A stretch of DNA of 64,000 nt from an uncultured Lachnospiraceae bacterium (GTDB lineage: Bacteria; Bacillota; Clostridia; Lachnospirales; Lachnospiraceae), in assembly GCA_900315505.1 (NCBI GenBank), contig OMZG01000010.1, positions 1 to 64,000 of the forward strand. Reading direction: 5' to 3'. Of this stretch, positions 15,843-28,775 are shown in pieces. Within the stretch, counting starts at the first letter, position 1. Each line of letters begins with the position of its first letter. Both the position numbers and the translations under genes were made by a program. The notes below the pieces were generated by a model. That model was not told the origin of the DNA. It did no database searches and was given only the letters and a program-made list of their open reading frames with translations.

Positions 15843-18392
15843 TTACTCATCTTTTTTGTCCTGCTCAGCTCTGTCAAGCAGTCTGTTAATATCATTCTGT
15901 TCATTTTCTTCAGCAGCAGCTTCCTGTGCTTCCTCAATCAGATAATCACGACGAACCTTTGCAATCGAAGCCACCTTTTCACCAGGCTTCAGATCAATAA
16001 GCTTCACACCAGTACCATATCTGGACTGAAGAGTCGTCTCACCGACCTTGATACGGATGATAGTGCCACTCGTATTGATGATCATGACCTCATCGTCCTG
16101 ATTCACGACCTTGACACCGACCAGATTGCCGGTACGCTCAGAAATCTTGTAGCACTTATTACCCTTGATTCCTCTGCTCTTGAGCGGGAATTCGGACAGA
16201 AGAGTGCACTTTCCAAGACCTTTTTCAGAGACGATAAGAGCTGAATCACCCTGAGAATCAAGCTGCATTGCTATGATCTCATCCCCGGCTGACAGGTTCA
16301 TGCCTCTGACACCTGTAGCAGAACGTCCCATCGGTCGGACATCTGTAGACTTGAAACGGCAGGACTGACCGAACTTTGTGAACAGAAGGATCTGGTCATT
16401 GTCTGTCACCTTCTTTACGGTGATGAGTTCGTCTCCATCCTTCAGATTTACGGCGATCAGACCGTTTTTATTTATATTTGCGAAGTCGCTCACTCTCGTC
16501 TTCTTCACTGTTCCGGTCTTTGTCACCATGAAAAGATATTCGTCGCTATCTGGATTCTCATCACGGAGAGCAATGGTAGATGTAATCTTTTCATCACCGG
16601 CAAGCTGCAGGAGATTTACGATTGCCGTACCTCTAGCTGTGCGTGAGGCCTCTGGAATCTTATACGCCTTAAGCTTATATACCCGTCCCTTGTTAGTAAA
16701 GAACAGGAGATTATGATGATTCGTTGTCATCATGAGCTCCGTAATGTAGTCATCATCGAGAAGCTCTGTTCCCTTGATTCCCTTGCCTCCGCGGTTCTGA
16801 GCCTTGAAATTGTCAATGCTCATACGCTTGATATATCCGACATTTGTAAATGTGATGACAGTATTATCATCCGGAATCAGATCCTCGTCATCGAGCTCAT
16901 CATCGCCGCCGGCAACGATCCTTGTACGTCTGTCATCACCATATTTTTCCTTGTAAACGACAATTTCCTTCTTGATGACTCCGAGAAGAAGCTTCTCATC
17001 ACCTAGTATAGCCTTGTATTCCTTTATCTTTTCCTCAAGTCCCTTGTACTCATCCTCGAGCTTCTGACGTTCCAGTCCTGTCAGGGCACGGAGTCTCATC
17101 TCTACGATATTCGTAGCCTGGACTTCATCGAGTCCGAATCTTGCGATAAGGCTTGCCTTTGCAGTAGCTACATCCTTCGAGCCTCTGATTATTGAGATTA
17201 CCTCATCGATGTAATCGAGAGCCTTCAGAAGTCCTTCGAGGATATGTGCTCTTTCCTGAGCCTTGTTCAGGTCGTACTTCGTACGCCTCGTGACAACTTC
17301 CTTCTGGAAATCGATATAATAGTCGAGCATCTGCTTCAGATTCAGGATCTTCGGCTGATTATCAACGAGAGCAAGCATTATTGCTCCGTATGTCTCCTGA
17401 AGCTGGGTGTGCTTGTACAGCTGATTCAGCATGATCTGCGGATTTACATCCTTACGCAGCTCGATTGCAACGCGCATTCCCTCACGGCTTGTCTCATCGC
17501 GGAGAGCCGTAATGCCGTCAAGCTTTTTGCTCTTGACGAGATCTGCGATATTTGCGATAAGTCTCGCCTTATTCACATAATACGGAAGCTCTGTGATGAC
17601 TATACGGTTCTTGCCATTTGGCATAGGCTCTATATCAGTAATTCCGCGGACCTTTATTTTTCCACGTCCGGTACGGTAGGTATCACTAATTCCCTTGTGA
17701 CCGAGGATTTCTGCTCCCGTAGGGAAATCAGGTCCCTTGATAATAGTCATCAACTCATCTATATCGGTATCACGGTCTTCATTTACGCGGTTATCGATGA
17801 TTCTTACCACTGCGTCAATGACTTCGCGGAGATTGTGCGGCGGAATATTCGTAGCCATGCCGACTGCGATACCCTGTGCACCGTTCACGAGAAGATTAGG
17901 ATAACGTGAAGGGAGCACTACAGGCTCCTTCTCTGTCTCATCATAGTTCGGGATGAAATCGACCGTATCCTTGCCTATATCCTGGATCATTGCCAGAGAA
18001 ATCTTTGACAGACGAGCCTCTGTATAACGCATGGCTGCCGGGCTGTCGCCATCGACCGATCCGAAATTTCCATGGCCATCGACAAGCGTATATCTCGTAT
18101 TCCAGTCCTGGGCCAGATTTACGAGAGCTCCATAGATTGAGGAATCTCCGTGCGGATGATATTTACCCATTGTATCACCGACGATACGGGCACATTTTCT
18201 GTGAGGCTTGTCAGGATAATTATTCATCTCACTCATGGAGTAGAGGATACGCCTCTGGACAGGCTTCAGACCATCACGCACATCTGGCAGCGCACGCGAC
18301 ACTATAACGCTCATCGAGTAGTCGAGATACGAAGACTCCATGGTCTTCTTCAGATCGACCTCTCTTATATTGTCAAAAATTTTGTCATCCAT
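15843..18392 (-). CDS. gyrA: DNA gyrase subunit A
   Basis: 849 residues, full length. The catalytic tyrosine is Y123 in AMRYTEARL, and the quinolone-determining loop is [12 protein letters not shown] (residues 79-90). The C-terminal beta-pinwheel blades follow, including the GyrA box ([10 protein letters not shown]). The tail is acidic. Together with GyrB it introduces negative supercoils. It is the last gene of the dnaA-side replication cluster, 77 bases after gyrB, with a heptamer palindrome in that gap. Confidence 0.98.
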   Translation of the reverse strand: MDDKIFDNIREVDLKKTMESSYLDYSMSVIVSRALPDVRDGLKPVQRRILYSMSEMNNYPDKPHRKCARIVGDTMGKYHPHGDSSIYGALVNLAQDWNTRYTLVDGHGNFGSVDGDSPAAMRYTEARLSKISLAMIQDIGKDTVDFIPNYDETEKEPVVLPSRYPNLLVNGAQGIAVGMATNIPPHNLREVIDAVVRIIDNRVNEDRDTDIDELMTIIKGPDFPTGAEILGHKGISDTYRTGRGKIKVRGITDIEPMPNGKNRIVITELPYYVNKARLIANIADLVKSKKLDGITALRDETSREGMRVAIELRKDVNPQIMLNQLYKHTQLQETYGAIMLALVDNQPKILNLKQMLDYYIDFQKEVVTRRTKYDLNKAQERAHILEGLLKALDYIDEVISIIRGSKDVATAKASLIARFGLDEVQATNIVEMRLRALTGLERQKLEDEYKGLEEKIKEYKAILGDEKLLLGVIKKEIVVYKEKYGDDRRTRIVAGGDDELDDEDLIPDDNTVITFTNVGYIKRMSIDNFKAQNRGGKGIKGTELLDDDYITELMMTTNHHNLLFFTNKGRVYKLKAYKIPEASRTARGTAIVNLLQLAGDEKITSTIALRDENPDSDEYLFMVTKTGTVKKTRVSDFANINKNGLIAVNLKDGDELITVKKVTDNDQILLFTKFGQSCRFKSTDVRPMGRSATGVRGMNLSAGDEIIAMQLDSQGDSALIVSEKGLGKCTLLSEFPLKSRGIKGNKCYKISERTGNLVGVKVVNQDDEVMIINTSGTIIRIKVGETTLQSRYGTGVKLIDLKPGEKVASIAKVRRDYLIEEAQEAAAEENEQNDINRLLDRAEQDKKDE

Positions 18393-18407
18393 ATTTTTTC
18401 CTTATAT

Positions 18408-18469
18408 TAGTTCTAAGTTCCAGGTTCAGAGTTCTGAGTTATTAACTCAGAACTTAGAACTCAGAACTC
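18408..18469. repeat. Heptamer-tandem palindrome, gyrB-gyrA spacer
   Basis: Seven-base units (AGTTCTA, AGTTCCA, GGTTCAG, AGTTCTG) are followed by inverted units (AACTCAG, AACTTAG, AACTCAG). The whole can fold into a long hairpin. It fills nearly the whole gyrB-gyrA gap. Confidence 0.8.
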
Positions 18470-21482
<3,013 letters not shown>

Positions 21483-21486
<4 letters not shown>

Positions 21487-21695
21487 CGGACGACCTTTAT
21501 CTCTTCTCCATCGAAGCTCACTACATCACCATCATAAAGCTTCCGTCCGCGTCTCTCCTCAGTCTCACCGTTTACCTTTACTTCTCCGTCAAGGATCACT
21601 TCTTTGGCTTCGACTCCGGAACCCACAAGGCCGGCTTTTTTTAAGAGCTGACCAAGCTTAATAAACTCATCTGTTTCTCTTATCTTAACTTCCAT
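21483..21695 (-). CDS. S4-domain RNA-binding protein (YaaA/RlbA type)
   Basis: A 70-residue single S4 domain (IKLGQLLKKAGLVGSGVEAK, then GEVKVNGE). Genes of this type sit between dnaN and recF in many Firmicutes and are thought to act in ribosome assembly. It follows dnaN by one base and overlaps recF. Confidence 0.92.
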
Positions 21696-21696
21696 T

Positions 21697-22809
21697 TTAT
21701 CTCACATTATTGAAATTAACCGGAAGAACCACATAATTATAAGTCTCTGTATCATTTCTGATAAAGCATGGAGACTTTGCATCATACAGATACATAGTGA
21801 TCTCTTCGTCATCAATCGCTCTGAGTGCTTCCACAAGAAACTTCGGATTGAATCCGATCATCTGATCAGCGCCCTCCTTCACAATTGGCAGGCTCTCATT
21901 CATGCTTCCGACAGCGGAATTGCCCATCAGCTCCATCTGGTCATCGGTAATACTTACTATAACAGGCTTCTTGTCGCCCTCCTTCACGAGAAGGGTAGCA
22001 CGGTTTACACTCTCTATCAGTTCACGTCTGTTGACGGTCAGCTTCGTATTGAACTCATTTCTGATCATCTGCTCGTAGTTGAAATATTCACCGTCGATAA
22101 GCCTGATAACCATCATTGTATACTCTATATCAAAAATCATCTGTGATGAAGTGATATAGATCTGGACCATATCATCAGTCTCAGAACTCAGAATCTTATT
22201 AATTTCTGTCATCTGCTTACCAGGCACGATCACCTTGTAATCAGGATACGAATCCTTAAGCTCTATGACTCTTATTGAAATACGGTGTCCATCAAGAGCT
22301 ACCATCTTCATCATATTTCCGTGAATCTGGGCGAGCATTCCTGTCATCATCTTGTTCGCATCATTATCTGACACAGAGAAGGAGGTCTGACGGATTATAT
22401 CCTTGAGCGAGGCCTGGGTCATTTCTATCGGATCTGAAATCTTTACCGGATCAAGCGCCGGGAAATCCTGTCCCGACTTTCCTATTACCTTATACAGAGC
22501 CTTGTCACATCTGATAGTAGTATGATAAAGCTCATCAGTCTCAAGATACACTGTACTCTTTGGGAGGTTTCTTACCACATCAGAAAAAAGCTTGGCATCA
22601 AGGGCTACGATTCCTTCTTCTTCGATTTCACCATCTCTTACTATATTTTCAATTCCGAGATCCATATTGCTTGCAGTCAGGATTATCTGTCCATTGAAGG
22701 CCTTCAGCAGTATGCATTCAAGGATAGGCATTGTAGTCTTTACAGGAACTGCCTTTGATACTACATTTACACTTTCGAGAAGTGCTGCCTGTGAACATGA
22801 GATTTTCAT
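21697..22809 (-). CDS. dnaN: DNA polymerase III beta subunit (sliding clamp)
   Basis: A 370-residue ring-clamp protein with three clamp domains, ending in the conserved YVVLPVNF segment. AAAGGAG lies 12 bases before the ATG, a long spacing. It is separated from dnaA by 182 bases that hold a nested hairpin (22934-22993), so it may have a promoter of its own, though none is clear. Confidence 0.97.
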   Translation of the reverse strand: MKISCSQAALLESVNVVSKAVPVKTTMPILECILLKAFNGQIILTASNMDLGIENIVRDGEIEEEGIVALDAKLFSDVVRNLPKSTVYLETDELYHTTIRCDKALYKVIGKSGQDFPALDPVKISDPIEMTQASLKDIIRQTSFSVSDNDANKMMTGMLAQIHGNMMKMVALDGHRISIRVIELKDSYPDYKVIVPGKQMTEINKILSSETDDMVQIYITSSQMIFDIEYTMMVIRLIDGEYFNYEQMIRNEFNTKLTVNRRELIESVNRATLLVKEGDKKPVIVSITDDQMELMGNSAVGSMNESLPIVKEGADQMIGFNPKFLVEALRAIDDEEITMYLYDAKSPCFIRNDTETYNYVVLPVNFNNVR

Positions 22810-22933
22810 TTTTCTGATGAACTCCTTTCGTATAATTATTATCTAAAAGGTAATAATCTTATTATTAAGGCTGGTATATAGGTTTATAAGTCTGCTGCCT
22901 GCCTTAAATTCTGTATTTTACGCTTATTAGTTC

Positions 22934-22993
22934 AGGTGATTTGATGTTTAATCACTGTCGGATTATCTTGACAGGATGTGAATAAAATCACCT
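22934..22993. repeat. Nested inverted repeat in the dnaA-dnaN gap
   Basis: The outer arms AGGTGATTT (22934-22942) and AAATCACCT (22985-22993) are exact reverse complements; the inner arms CTGTC and GACAG are also complementary. It straddles the end of dnaA. There is no T-run. It may mark the 3' end of dnaA mRNA or the dnaN leader. Confidence 0.55.
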
Positions 22994-24353
22994 ACGACTT
23001 CGGATCTATCTTCTTCTTTATCGTATCTATCTGCTTTTTCAACTCTGCATTGTTCTTATAGTCATCAGCTACCTTGTTGGCACCGTAGATAATTGTTGAA
23101 TGGTCTCTGCCGCCTAGCAGTTGGCCGATAGCATCAAGTGGATAATCTGTTAGTTGCTTGCACAGATACATTGCTATCTGTCTTGGCTCTGCAATATTCT
23201 TGCTCCGGTTCTTCGAGGTCATCTGATCAATAGTAATATCATAGTGATCAGCAACGACCTCTATAATGAGCTGAGGAGTTATTTCTCTTGGCTTCTCAGG
23301 AGCTATAATATTCGCAAGTTCCTGCTGGGCTATATCCATTGTGATATCTGTATGCTCTATATTCGAATATGCAATTAGCTTATTCAGGGCACCTTCGATC
23401 TCACGGACATTTGTAGTAATATTTGTAGCTATATAGTTCAGGATCTCATCATCGAGAGAAATATTTTCATCCTCGACCTTTTTCCTCAGGATGGCCATTC
23501 TTGTCTCATAGTCAGGATTCCCGATATCAGCCATGAGTCCCCATTCGAACCTTGAACGGATTCTTGCCTCAAGAGTCTTCATCTCCTTTGGAGGACGATC
23601 AGAGGTCAGGACTATCTGCTTTCCTGCAGAGTGGAGAGTGTTGAAGGTGTGGAAAAACTCCTCCTGAGTCGATTCCTTTCCGATGATGAACTGGATATCA
23701 TCTATCATGAGCACATCTACCTTACGGTACTTGTCCCTGAACTTGCTCATGGATGAAGTATTATTTGTACTTCTGATGGATTCAATGACCTCATTCAGAA
23801 ATTCCTCTGAGGTGACATACAGTACCTTCTTCTCAGGATTGTGTTGCAGTATATAATTGCCGATCGCATGCATCAGATGAGTCTTGCCAAGTCCAGGACC
23901 TCCGTATATATATAGAGGATTGTAATTCTTGCCTGGAGTCTCTGCTACGGCAAGAGCAGCATTCTGTGCGAAACGGTTGTTATTCCCGACCACGAAGGTA
24001 TCAAAGGTATATTTCTCATTGAGATTCGAATTGACATAATTAGGGTTGGAGAGAAGATTCTCGTCTATATGGTTCTCAACCTGAGGTCCTTCGTTTGCAA
24101 GAATGAAATGGATATTGTATTCCTTTCCTGTCATGTCTGCAATCTTTGTCACCAGAGGCTTCTCATACTTCTTCGAGATGTAATTGATTGCCATCTCGTC
24201 GGTCTCGTCTGATGCCATTACTGTCAGATCATTCCCATCTACAGAAACAATCTTCAGCGGTGCAAGCCATGTATTGAAGGAGACATCTGCTATCTCATAG
24301 TCATCCTTGACTGCGAGAAGTATTTTGTCCCATATTGACTGTATATTTTCCAT
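22992..24353 (-). CDS. dnaA: Chromosomal replication initiator protein DnaA
   Basis: 453 residues. N-terminal domain I, AAA+ domain with Walker A GGPGLGKTH (residues 151-159) and Walker B VLMIDDIQF, and a C-terminal helix-turn-helix with the signature GGRDHSTIIYG that binds DnaA boxes. The ATG at 24353 (MENIQSIWDKI) matches the family; a TTG at 24374 would add seven residues and is less likely. It is transcribed away from the origin, with a promoter at 24439-24467. Confidence 0.98.
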   Translation of the reverse strand: MENIQSIWDKILLAVKDDYEIADVSFNTWLAPLKIVSVDGNDLTVMASDETDEMAINYISKKYEKPLVTKIADMTGKEYNIHFILANEGPQVENHIDENLLSNPNYVNSNLNEKYTFDTFVVGNNNRFAQNAALAVAETPGKNYNPLYIYGGPGLGKTHLMHAIGNYILQHNPEKKVLYVTSEEFLNEVIESIRSTNNTSSMSKFRDKYRKVDVLMIDDIQFIIGKESTQEEFFHTFNTLHSAGKQIVLTSDRPPKEMKTLEARIRSRFEWGLMADIGNPDYETRMAILRKKVEDENISLDDEILNYIATNITTNVREIEGALNKLIAYSNIEHTDITMDIAQQELANIIAPEKPREITPQLIIEVVADHYDITIDQMTSKNRSKNIAEPRQIAMYLCKQLTDYPLDAIGQLLGGRDHSTIIYGANKVADDYKNNAELKKQIDTIKKKIDPKS

Positions 24354-24388
24354 TACCTTTCTGACTCCATACAACTGTATATTATAAT

Positions 24389-24410
24389 AGGAAGAAACTC
24401 ATTTCTTCCT
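24389..24410 (-). other. Perfect hairpin in the dnaA leader
   Basis: Arms AGGAAGAAA and TTTCTTCCT with a 4-base loop form a 9-pair stem in the dnaA 5' leader, downstream of the promoter and about 36 bases before the ATG. There is no T-run; an mRNA control or stability element is possible. Confidence 0.6.
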
Positions 24411-24438
24411 GTATGATTTCGATAAAAAACCACTATCT

Positions 24439-24467
24439 ATTTTACATAAAATTGAGGAAAACTTCAA
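24439..24467 (-). promoter_or_regulatory. Promoter of dnaA
   Basis: On the minus strand, TTGAAG (467-462) and TAAAAT (444-439) are separated by 17 bases. It lies on the dnaA side of the DnaA-box cluster, so autoregulation by DnaA is plausible. Confidence 0.65.
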
Positions 24468-24571
24468 CCTTATTGGGGTATTTTTATTGATAATTAAGCG
24501 AGTTTTCCACAAACTTATCAACGTTATCAACATCTTGTATTTGTTAATAATTTGTGTATTTATATTGTGGC

Positions 24572-24599
24572 TTGACATTAACTCATTTTTTGTTAAAAT
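24572..24599 (+). promoter_or_regulatory. Promoter of rpmH-rnpA
   Basis: TTGACA (24572-24577), a 16-base spacer and TAAAAT (24594-24599). The DnaA-box-like CTGTCCACA lies just downstream, near the transcription start. Confidence 0.75.
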
Positions 24600-24649
24600 A
24601 TTATTCGATATTCTGTCCACAGTAGGAAATTATAAGGAGGTGCATATAT

Positions 24650-24784
24650 ATGAAGATGACTTTTCAGCCAAAGAAGCGTCAGAGAGCCAAGGTTCATGGT
24701 TTCCGTTCAAGAATGAGCACAAAGGGCGGCCGTAAGGTTCTTGCTGCAAGACGTGCAAAAGGCAGAAGAAAACTTACAGCATAA
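24650..24784 (+). CDS. rpmH: Ribosomal protein bL34
   Basis: A 44-residue, strongly basic protein (starts [20 protein letters not shown] and ends in KGRRKLTA), a near-perfect match to bL34. AAGGAGG lies ten bases before the ATG. It is the first gene right of the origin and is followed by rnpA after 10 bases, the standard bacterial order. Confidence 0.97.
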   Translation: MKMTFQPKKRQRAKVHGFRSRMSTKGGRKVLAARRAKGRRKLTA

Positions 24785-24794
24785 GCTGTGATAT

Positions 24795-25133
24795 ATGAAG
24801 TTTTCAGAATCATTAAAGAAGAATTCAGATTTCAGGAGGGTTTACAGAAAAGGTCATTCCAAGGCCAATGGTCTTCTTGTCCTTTATGTACTCCCCAATG
24901 ATCTGAATAAAAACAGGATTGGTATTTCTGTCAGTAAGAAGGTTGGCAACAGCGTAGTCAGGCATCATCTGGTCAGACTCCTGAGGGAGAGCTATCGTCT
25001 TTCAGAAAATAGTTTTAAATGTGGATATGATATGGTTGTGGTCGCAAGGCCATATGCGAAAGACGCAGGTTTTCATGATGTTGACAATTCATTTCTTTCT
25101 CTTATGAAGTATCATCATTTATTTTTAGAGTAA
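24795..25133 (+). CDS. rnpA: Ribonuclease P protein component
   Basis: A 112-residue basic protein that assists RNase P RNA in trimming tRNA 5' ends. The family signature ([20 protein letters not shown]) is complete. It sits in the rpmH-rnpA-yidD-yidC order. Confidence 0.96.
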   Translation: MKFSESLKKNSDFRRVYRKGHSKANGLLVLYVLPNDLNKNRIGISVSKKVGNSVVRHHLVRLLRESYRLSENSFKCGYDMVVVARPYAKDAGFHDVDNSFLSLMKYHHLFLE

Positions 25134-25138
25134 TTTTT

Positions 25139-25351
25139 ATGATGAAAAGATTTCTAATCTTTCTGATTAAATTCTATAGAAAATATATTTCTCCATTTAA
25201 GACAACAAAATGTCCTTACTATCCTACATGTTCCACATATGGTCTTGAAGCTGTGGAAAAGTATGGTGCTCTGAAGGGTGGAGCATTGGCACTCTGGAGA
25301 ATTATCAGATGCAATCCATTCTCAAAGGGTGGATATGATCCAGTTCCATGA
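25139..25351 (+). CDS. yidD: Membrane protein insertion efficiency factor YidD
   Basis: 70 residues. It has the signature [19 protein letters not shown] and an amphipathic N-terminus ([15 protein letters not shown]). It is thought to help YidC. The stop overlaps the yidC ATG (ATGA). Confidence 0.93.
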   Translation: MMKRFLIFLIKFYRKYISPFKTTKCPYYPTCSTYGLEAVEKYGALKGGALALWRIIRCNPFSKGGYDPVP

Positions 25352-26634
25352 TTGGAGGATTTGTTTTGACACCACTTTTTCTAACGGCCTATAAGGGTAC
25401 ATTTATCGGGCCTATTGCCAGAGGACTCGGATGGATAATGGACAAGATCTATTATCTCATTTATTCAGTTCTTGGAATTCACAATGGTGCAATTGCTATT
25501 GCAATCATGCTGTTCACCATTATCATCTACATGGCTCTCCTGCCTCTTACCTACAAGCAACAGAAGTTCTCAATGCTTCAGCGCAAGATGCAGCCGGAGC
25601 TGAATGAAATCCAGAAGAAATATAAGGGTAAGAAAGATCAGGATTCAATGCAGAAGATGAATGAGGAGACCCAGGATCTGTATGCTAAGTATGGCGTATC
25701 TCCTATGGGCAGCTGTATCCAGCTTCTGATCCAGATGCCTATTCTTTTTGCATTGTACCGTGTATTCTACAATATTCCTGCATATCTGAGCAATGTTAAG
25801 TCAATTTTTACCGGACTTGCAGATAGTATTGTTCATACATCCGGTTATGCAAAAGTGATGACTGGTCTTGCAAAGACTGCAAATGTTACAGGAACTACAT
25901 TCAAAGGAACTGGTAGTGCTTCTCAGAACTTTGTAATTGATGTGCTGTACAAGCTTCCTGACAGTGGCTGGACTAAGCTGAAGGAAAGTTTTACTTCACT
26001 TGGAAGTCAGATTGATTCTACACATGCAGCCCTTCATTCGGTCAACTACTTCGGCAATCTGAATATTTCAGATACACCATGGAGACTTATCACTTATGGT
26101 TTTGGTAATCATATGGTGGGTCTTGGAATCGGAGCTCTTCTCATCCCTATAGTTGCTTATGCCACTCAGGTTCTCAACATGAAGATGACTCCTCAGTCTG
26201 ATCAGAATGACCAGATGGCCCGTCAGATGAGAAGCATGAGCCTGCTGATGCCTCTGATGACACTGTTTATTTCTTTTTCAACACCTGTTGGTCTTTCACT
26301 TTACTGGATAGCTGGTGCACTGATCAGGACCGTTCAGCAGCTTGTCCTCAACAGGCATTTCGATAAGGTCAATCTTGATGACATTATCGAGGCTAACAAG
26401 GAGAAGGCTCAGAAGAAGAGAGAAAAGCGTGGTATCCAGCGTGAGAAGATGATGCAGTACTCTAATATGAGTACCAGAAGTCTCAGCAGCAAGGCTAATG
26501 TCAATAATAATCAGGAAAAGGTCAATCAGCTTGAAAAGGCCAGGGAGGCTGCATCTCATGCCAGAAAAGGAAGCATGGCATCAAAGGCCAACCTTGTAAA
26601 AGATTTCAACGAACGAAATAATAAGTCAAAATAA
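25348..26634 (+). CDS. yidC: Membrane insertase YidC
   Basis: 428 residues. Five or so membrane helices with the conserved core ([49 protein letters not shown]), a long loop, and a highly charged Lys/Arg/Gln tail expected in the cytoplasm near the ribosome. No lipobox is seen, so it is not a YidC1-type lipoprotein. The loop between helices (about residues 150-235) is longer than in many Firmicutes. Confidence 0.95.
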   Translation: MIGGFVLTPLFLTAYKGTFIGPIARGLGWIMDKIYYLIYSVLGIHNGAIAIAIMLFTIIIYMALLPLTYKQQKFSMLQRKMQPELNEIQKKYKGKKDQDSMQKMNEETQDLYAKYGVSPMGSCIQLLIQMPILFALYRVFYNIPAYLSNVKSIFTGLADSIVHTSGYAKVMTGLAKTANVTGTTFKGTGSASQNFVIDVLYKLPDSGWTKLKESFTSLGSQIDSTHAALHSVNYFGNLNISDTPWRLITYGFGNHMVGLGIGALLIPIVAYATQVLNMKMTPQSDQNDQMARQMRSMSLLMPLMTLFISFSTPVGLSLYWIAGALIRTVQQLVLNRHFDKVNLDDIIEANKEKAQKKREKRGIQREKMMQYSNMSTRSLSSKANVNNNQEKVNQLEKAREAASHARKGSMASKANLVKDFNERNNKSK

Positions 26635-26651
26635 ACAGGGAGGAAATTATA

Positions 26652-27284
26652 ATGGAGGAATTCAGAGAGTTTACTGGCAAGACAGTTGAAGAAGCTATTA
26701 CCAATGCATCTGTTGAGCTTGGCCTTCCATCAGATGAGCTCGATATCGATATCCTTGAAAAGGGCTCGAATGGCGGATTATTCGGAATAGGAGCAAAGGA
26801 TGCAGTTATCAACGCACGTATAAAGTCCACTTCATGCGAGGATAAGGCAAGGGATTTCCTTGATTCAGTATTCGATAAGATGGGACTCGATGTGAATATC
26901 GAGATGCTTTACAATGATGAGGATAATATCCTTTCTATCAACATGAGTGGCGATAAGATGGGACTTCTGATAGGAAAGCGTGGTCAGACTCTTGACAGTC
27001 TGCAGTATCTCACCAGTCTGGTTATCAACAAGGGTTCAGATGAGTATATCAGAGTTAAGCTTGATACTGAGGATTATCGTCACAGAAGAAAAGAGACTCT
27101 TGAGAATCTTGCACGCAATACCGCCAGCAAAGTAAAGCGTACCCATCGTGCACAGTCACTTGAGCCGATGAATCCATACGAGAGAAGAATCATACATTAT
27201 GCACTTCAGGATGACGACAGAGTGACTACTTATTCTGAGGGTGAGGATCCTTACAGGCATGTAGTAGTAGATCTGAAGAAATAA
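26652..27284 (+). CDS. khpB: RNA-binding protein KhpB/Jag
   Basis: 210 residues. Jag-N domain (FTGKTVEEAITNASVELGL .. GGLFGIG), KH domain with GLLIGKRGQTLDSLQYL, and R3H domain (ERRIIHYALQDDDRVTTYSEG). It binds RNA together with KhpA in other Firmicutes and affects cell division and envelope. GGGAGG lies before the ATG. A terminator follows. Confidence 0.94.
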   Translation: MEEFREFTGKTVEEAITNASVELGLPSDELDIDILEKGSNGGLFGIGAKDAVINARIKSTSCEDKARDFLDSVFDKMGLDVNIEMLYNDEDNILSINMSGDKMGLLIGKRGQTLDSLQYLTSLVINKGSDEYIRVKLDTEDYRHRRKETLENLARNTASKVKRTHRAQSLEPMNPYERRIIHYALQDDDRVTTYSEGEDPYRHVVVDLKK

Positions 27285-27296
27285 GAGGATTTATCA

Positions 27297-27324
27297 GAGC
27301 CTCCCATGAGGGAGGCTTTTTTTT
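27297..27324 (+). terminator. Terminator after khpB
   Basis: Stem GAGCCTCCC/GGGAGGCTT with loop ATGA is followed by eight T. It closes the rpmH to khpB unit. Confidence 0.9.
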
Positions 27325-27344
27325 AAAATTTTTACATCGTTATT

Positions 27345-27377
27345 TTATCAACTTTATCAACTTTTTTTTGTTGATAA
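27345..27377. other. Cluster of three TTATCAAC boxes before mnmE
   Basis: TTATCAAC at 27345-27352 and 27354-27361 on the plus strand, and its reverse complement GTTGATAA at 27370-27377. The same octamer occurs twice in the origin. It may be a DnaA-binding cluster in the mnmE promoter region; the last two copies can also form a hairpin around a T-run. Confidence 0.5.
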
Positions 27378-27388
27378 CTTGTGCAATT

Positions 27389-28768
27389 ATGTTTATGAAG
27401 AGTGAATATGATACTATAGCTGCCATAGCAACCCCTTTGTCCTCTGCTGGTATTGGCATTATAAGGATAAGTGGAGAAGACAGTATCTCTCTCGTGGATA
27501 AGCTTTACTGTGGAAAAGCAGCACTTACCTCGTATGAACCAAATACCATAAACTATGGTCATATTGTTGATGCTGATGGCAATATAGTGGACCAGGTCCT
27601 GATATCAGTATTCAGGGCACCTCATAGCTATACAGGTGAGGATTCTGTAGAGATTAACTGTCATGGCGGAATCTATGTAATGAGAAAGGTACTGGATCTC
27701 GTATATTCTACTGGGATCAGGCCGGCAGAACCAGGAGAATTTTCCAAAAGAGCATTTCTTAACGGAAGAATGGACCTGTCTGAAGCTGAATCGGTAATGG
27801 ATCTGATCGCATCCGGGAATGAAGCCTCGTATAAGAATTCTATCAGTCAGCTCTCAGGCTTTCTTTTAAAAAAGGTAAAAAAACTCCGCTCTGAGATTAT
27901 TCATGAGGCAGCATTTGTAGAAGCTGCGCTTGACGATCCTGAGCATTATGATCTGGATGGATATGATGAAAAGCTGGTTATACAGCTGAATTCATGGGAA
28001 TCAGAGGTTCAGGAGCTTATTGATTCATATCATCAGGGATCTCTGATAAAGGATGGTATCAATACAGTGATTTCCGGCAGACCAAATGTTGGTAAGTCAT
28101 CACTTCTCAACCTTCTGTCAGGTCATGAGAAGGCTATAGTTACTGACATCCCAGGTACAACTAGAGATATAATAGAGGAAAGAGTAGCATTTGGCGATGT
28201 GATACTTAATCTTTATGATACAGCTGGAATCCGTAATACGGATGATACTGTAGAATCAATAGGAGTTCAGAAGGCTATTGATGCCCAGTCGAAGGCTGAT
28301 CTTAATCTATACATAGTTGATTCATCAGTCTACTTAAATGATGAGGATATACGATTTTTATCAGAATTCGATCCATTATCCACAATTGTACTTTTAAATA
28401 AGTCTGATCTCTATTCAATTGTTGATATTGATGATATTCACCAATACTTTAACGGGAAAGTGGTAATTTTTTCTACAAAAAATGGCCAAGGCTATGATGA
28501 ATTAAAAGCTGCTGTGAACCAACTATTCTTCGATGGCGGACTTGATAAGGACCGGTTTTACATTACGAGCCAGCAGAATTATAATGATCTGTGTGATGCA
28601 CTGAAGTCGCTTAGGCTTGTGGATAAGTCAATAGAAGATGGAATGTCTGAGGATTTCTTTACCTCTGATCTGTATGATGCATACAGGTCGCTTGGGTATA
28701 TAATAGGAGAGGAAGTCGAGGAGGATCTGGTGAATAAGGTTTTCTCTGATTTCTGTATGGGAAAGTGA
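27389..28768 (+). CDS. mnmE: tRNA modification GTPase MnmE
   Basis: 459 residues from the ATG at 27389 (a second ATG at 27395 is equally possible; a TTG at 27368 lies in the repeat). N-terminal folate-binding domain, G domain with [12 protein letters not shown], the DIPGTTRD switch, DTAGI and NKSD, and the C-terminal FCMGK motif with the essential Cys. With MnmG it modifies U34 of certain tRNAs. No good ribosome site is visible. Confidence 0.95.
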   Translation: MFMKSEYDTIAAIATPLSSAGIGIIRISGEDSISLVDKLYCGKAALTSYEPNTINYGHIVDADGNIVDQVLISVFRAPHSYTGEDSVEINCHGGIYVMRKVLDLVYSTGIRPAEPGEFSKRAFLNGRMDLSEAESVMDLIASGNEASYKNSISQLSGFLLKKVKKLRSEIIHEAAFVEAALDDPEHYDLDGYDEKLVIQLNSWESEVQELIDSYHQGSLIKDGINTVISGRPNVGKSSLLNLLSGHEKAIVTDIPGTTRDIIEERVAFGDVILNLYDTAGIRNTDDTVESIGVQKAIDAQSKADLNLYIVDSSVYLNDEDIRFLSEFDPLSTIVLLNKSDLYSIVDIDDIHQYFNGKVVIFSTKNGQGYDELKAAVNQLFFDGGLDKDRFYITSQQNYNDLCDALKSLRLVDKSIEDGMSEDFFTSDLYDAYRSLGYIIGEEVEEDLVNKVFSDFCMGK

Positions 28769-28775
28769 GTTTATT

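Larger units (their letters stand above)
24411..24649. other. Replication origin region (oriC)
   Basis: This is the AT-rich gap between divergent dnaA and rpmH. DnaA-box-like sequences: TTTTCCACA (24503-24511), TTATCAACG (24515-24523), TTATCAACA (24524-24532) and CTGTCCACA (24613-24621); none is the perfect TTATCCACA. The stretch between 24533 and 24570 is very AT-rich and could be the unwinding element. Genes on both sides run away from it. Confidence 0.8.

Noticed and set aside
24354..24374. TTG start for dnaA adding seven residues
   Set aside because: The ATG at 24353 matches the conserved N-terminus; the TTG has no ribosome site.
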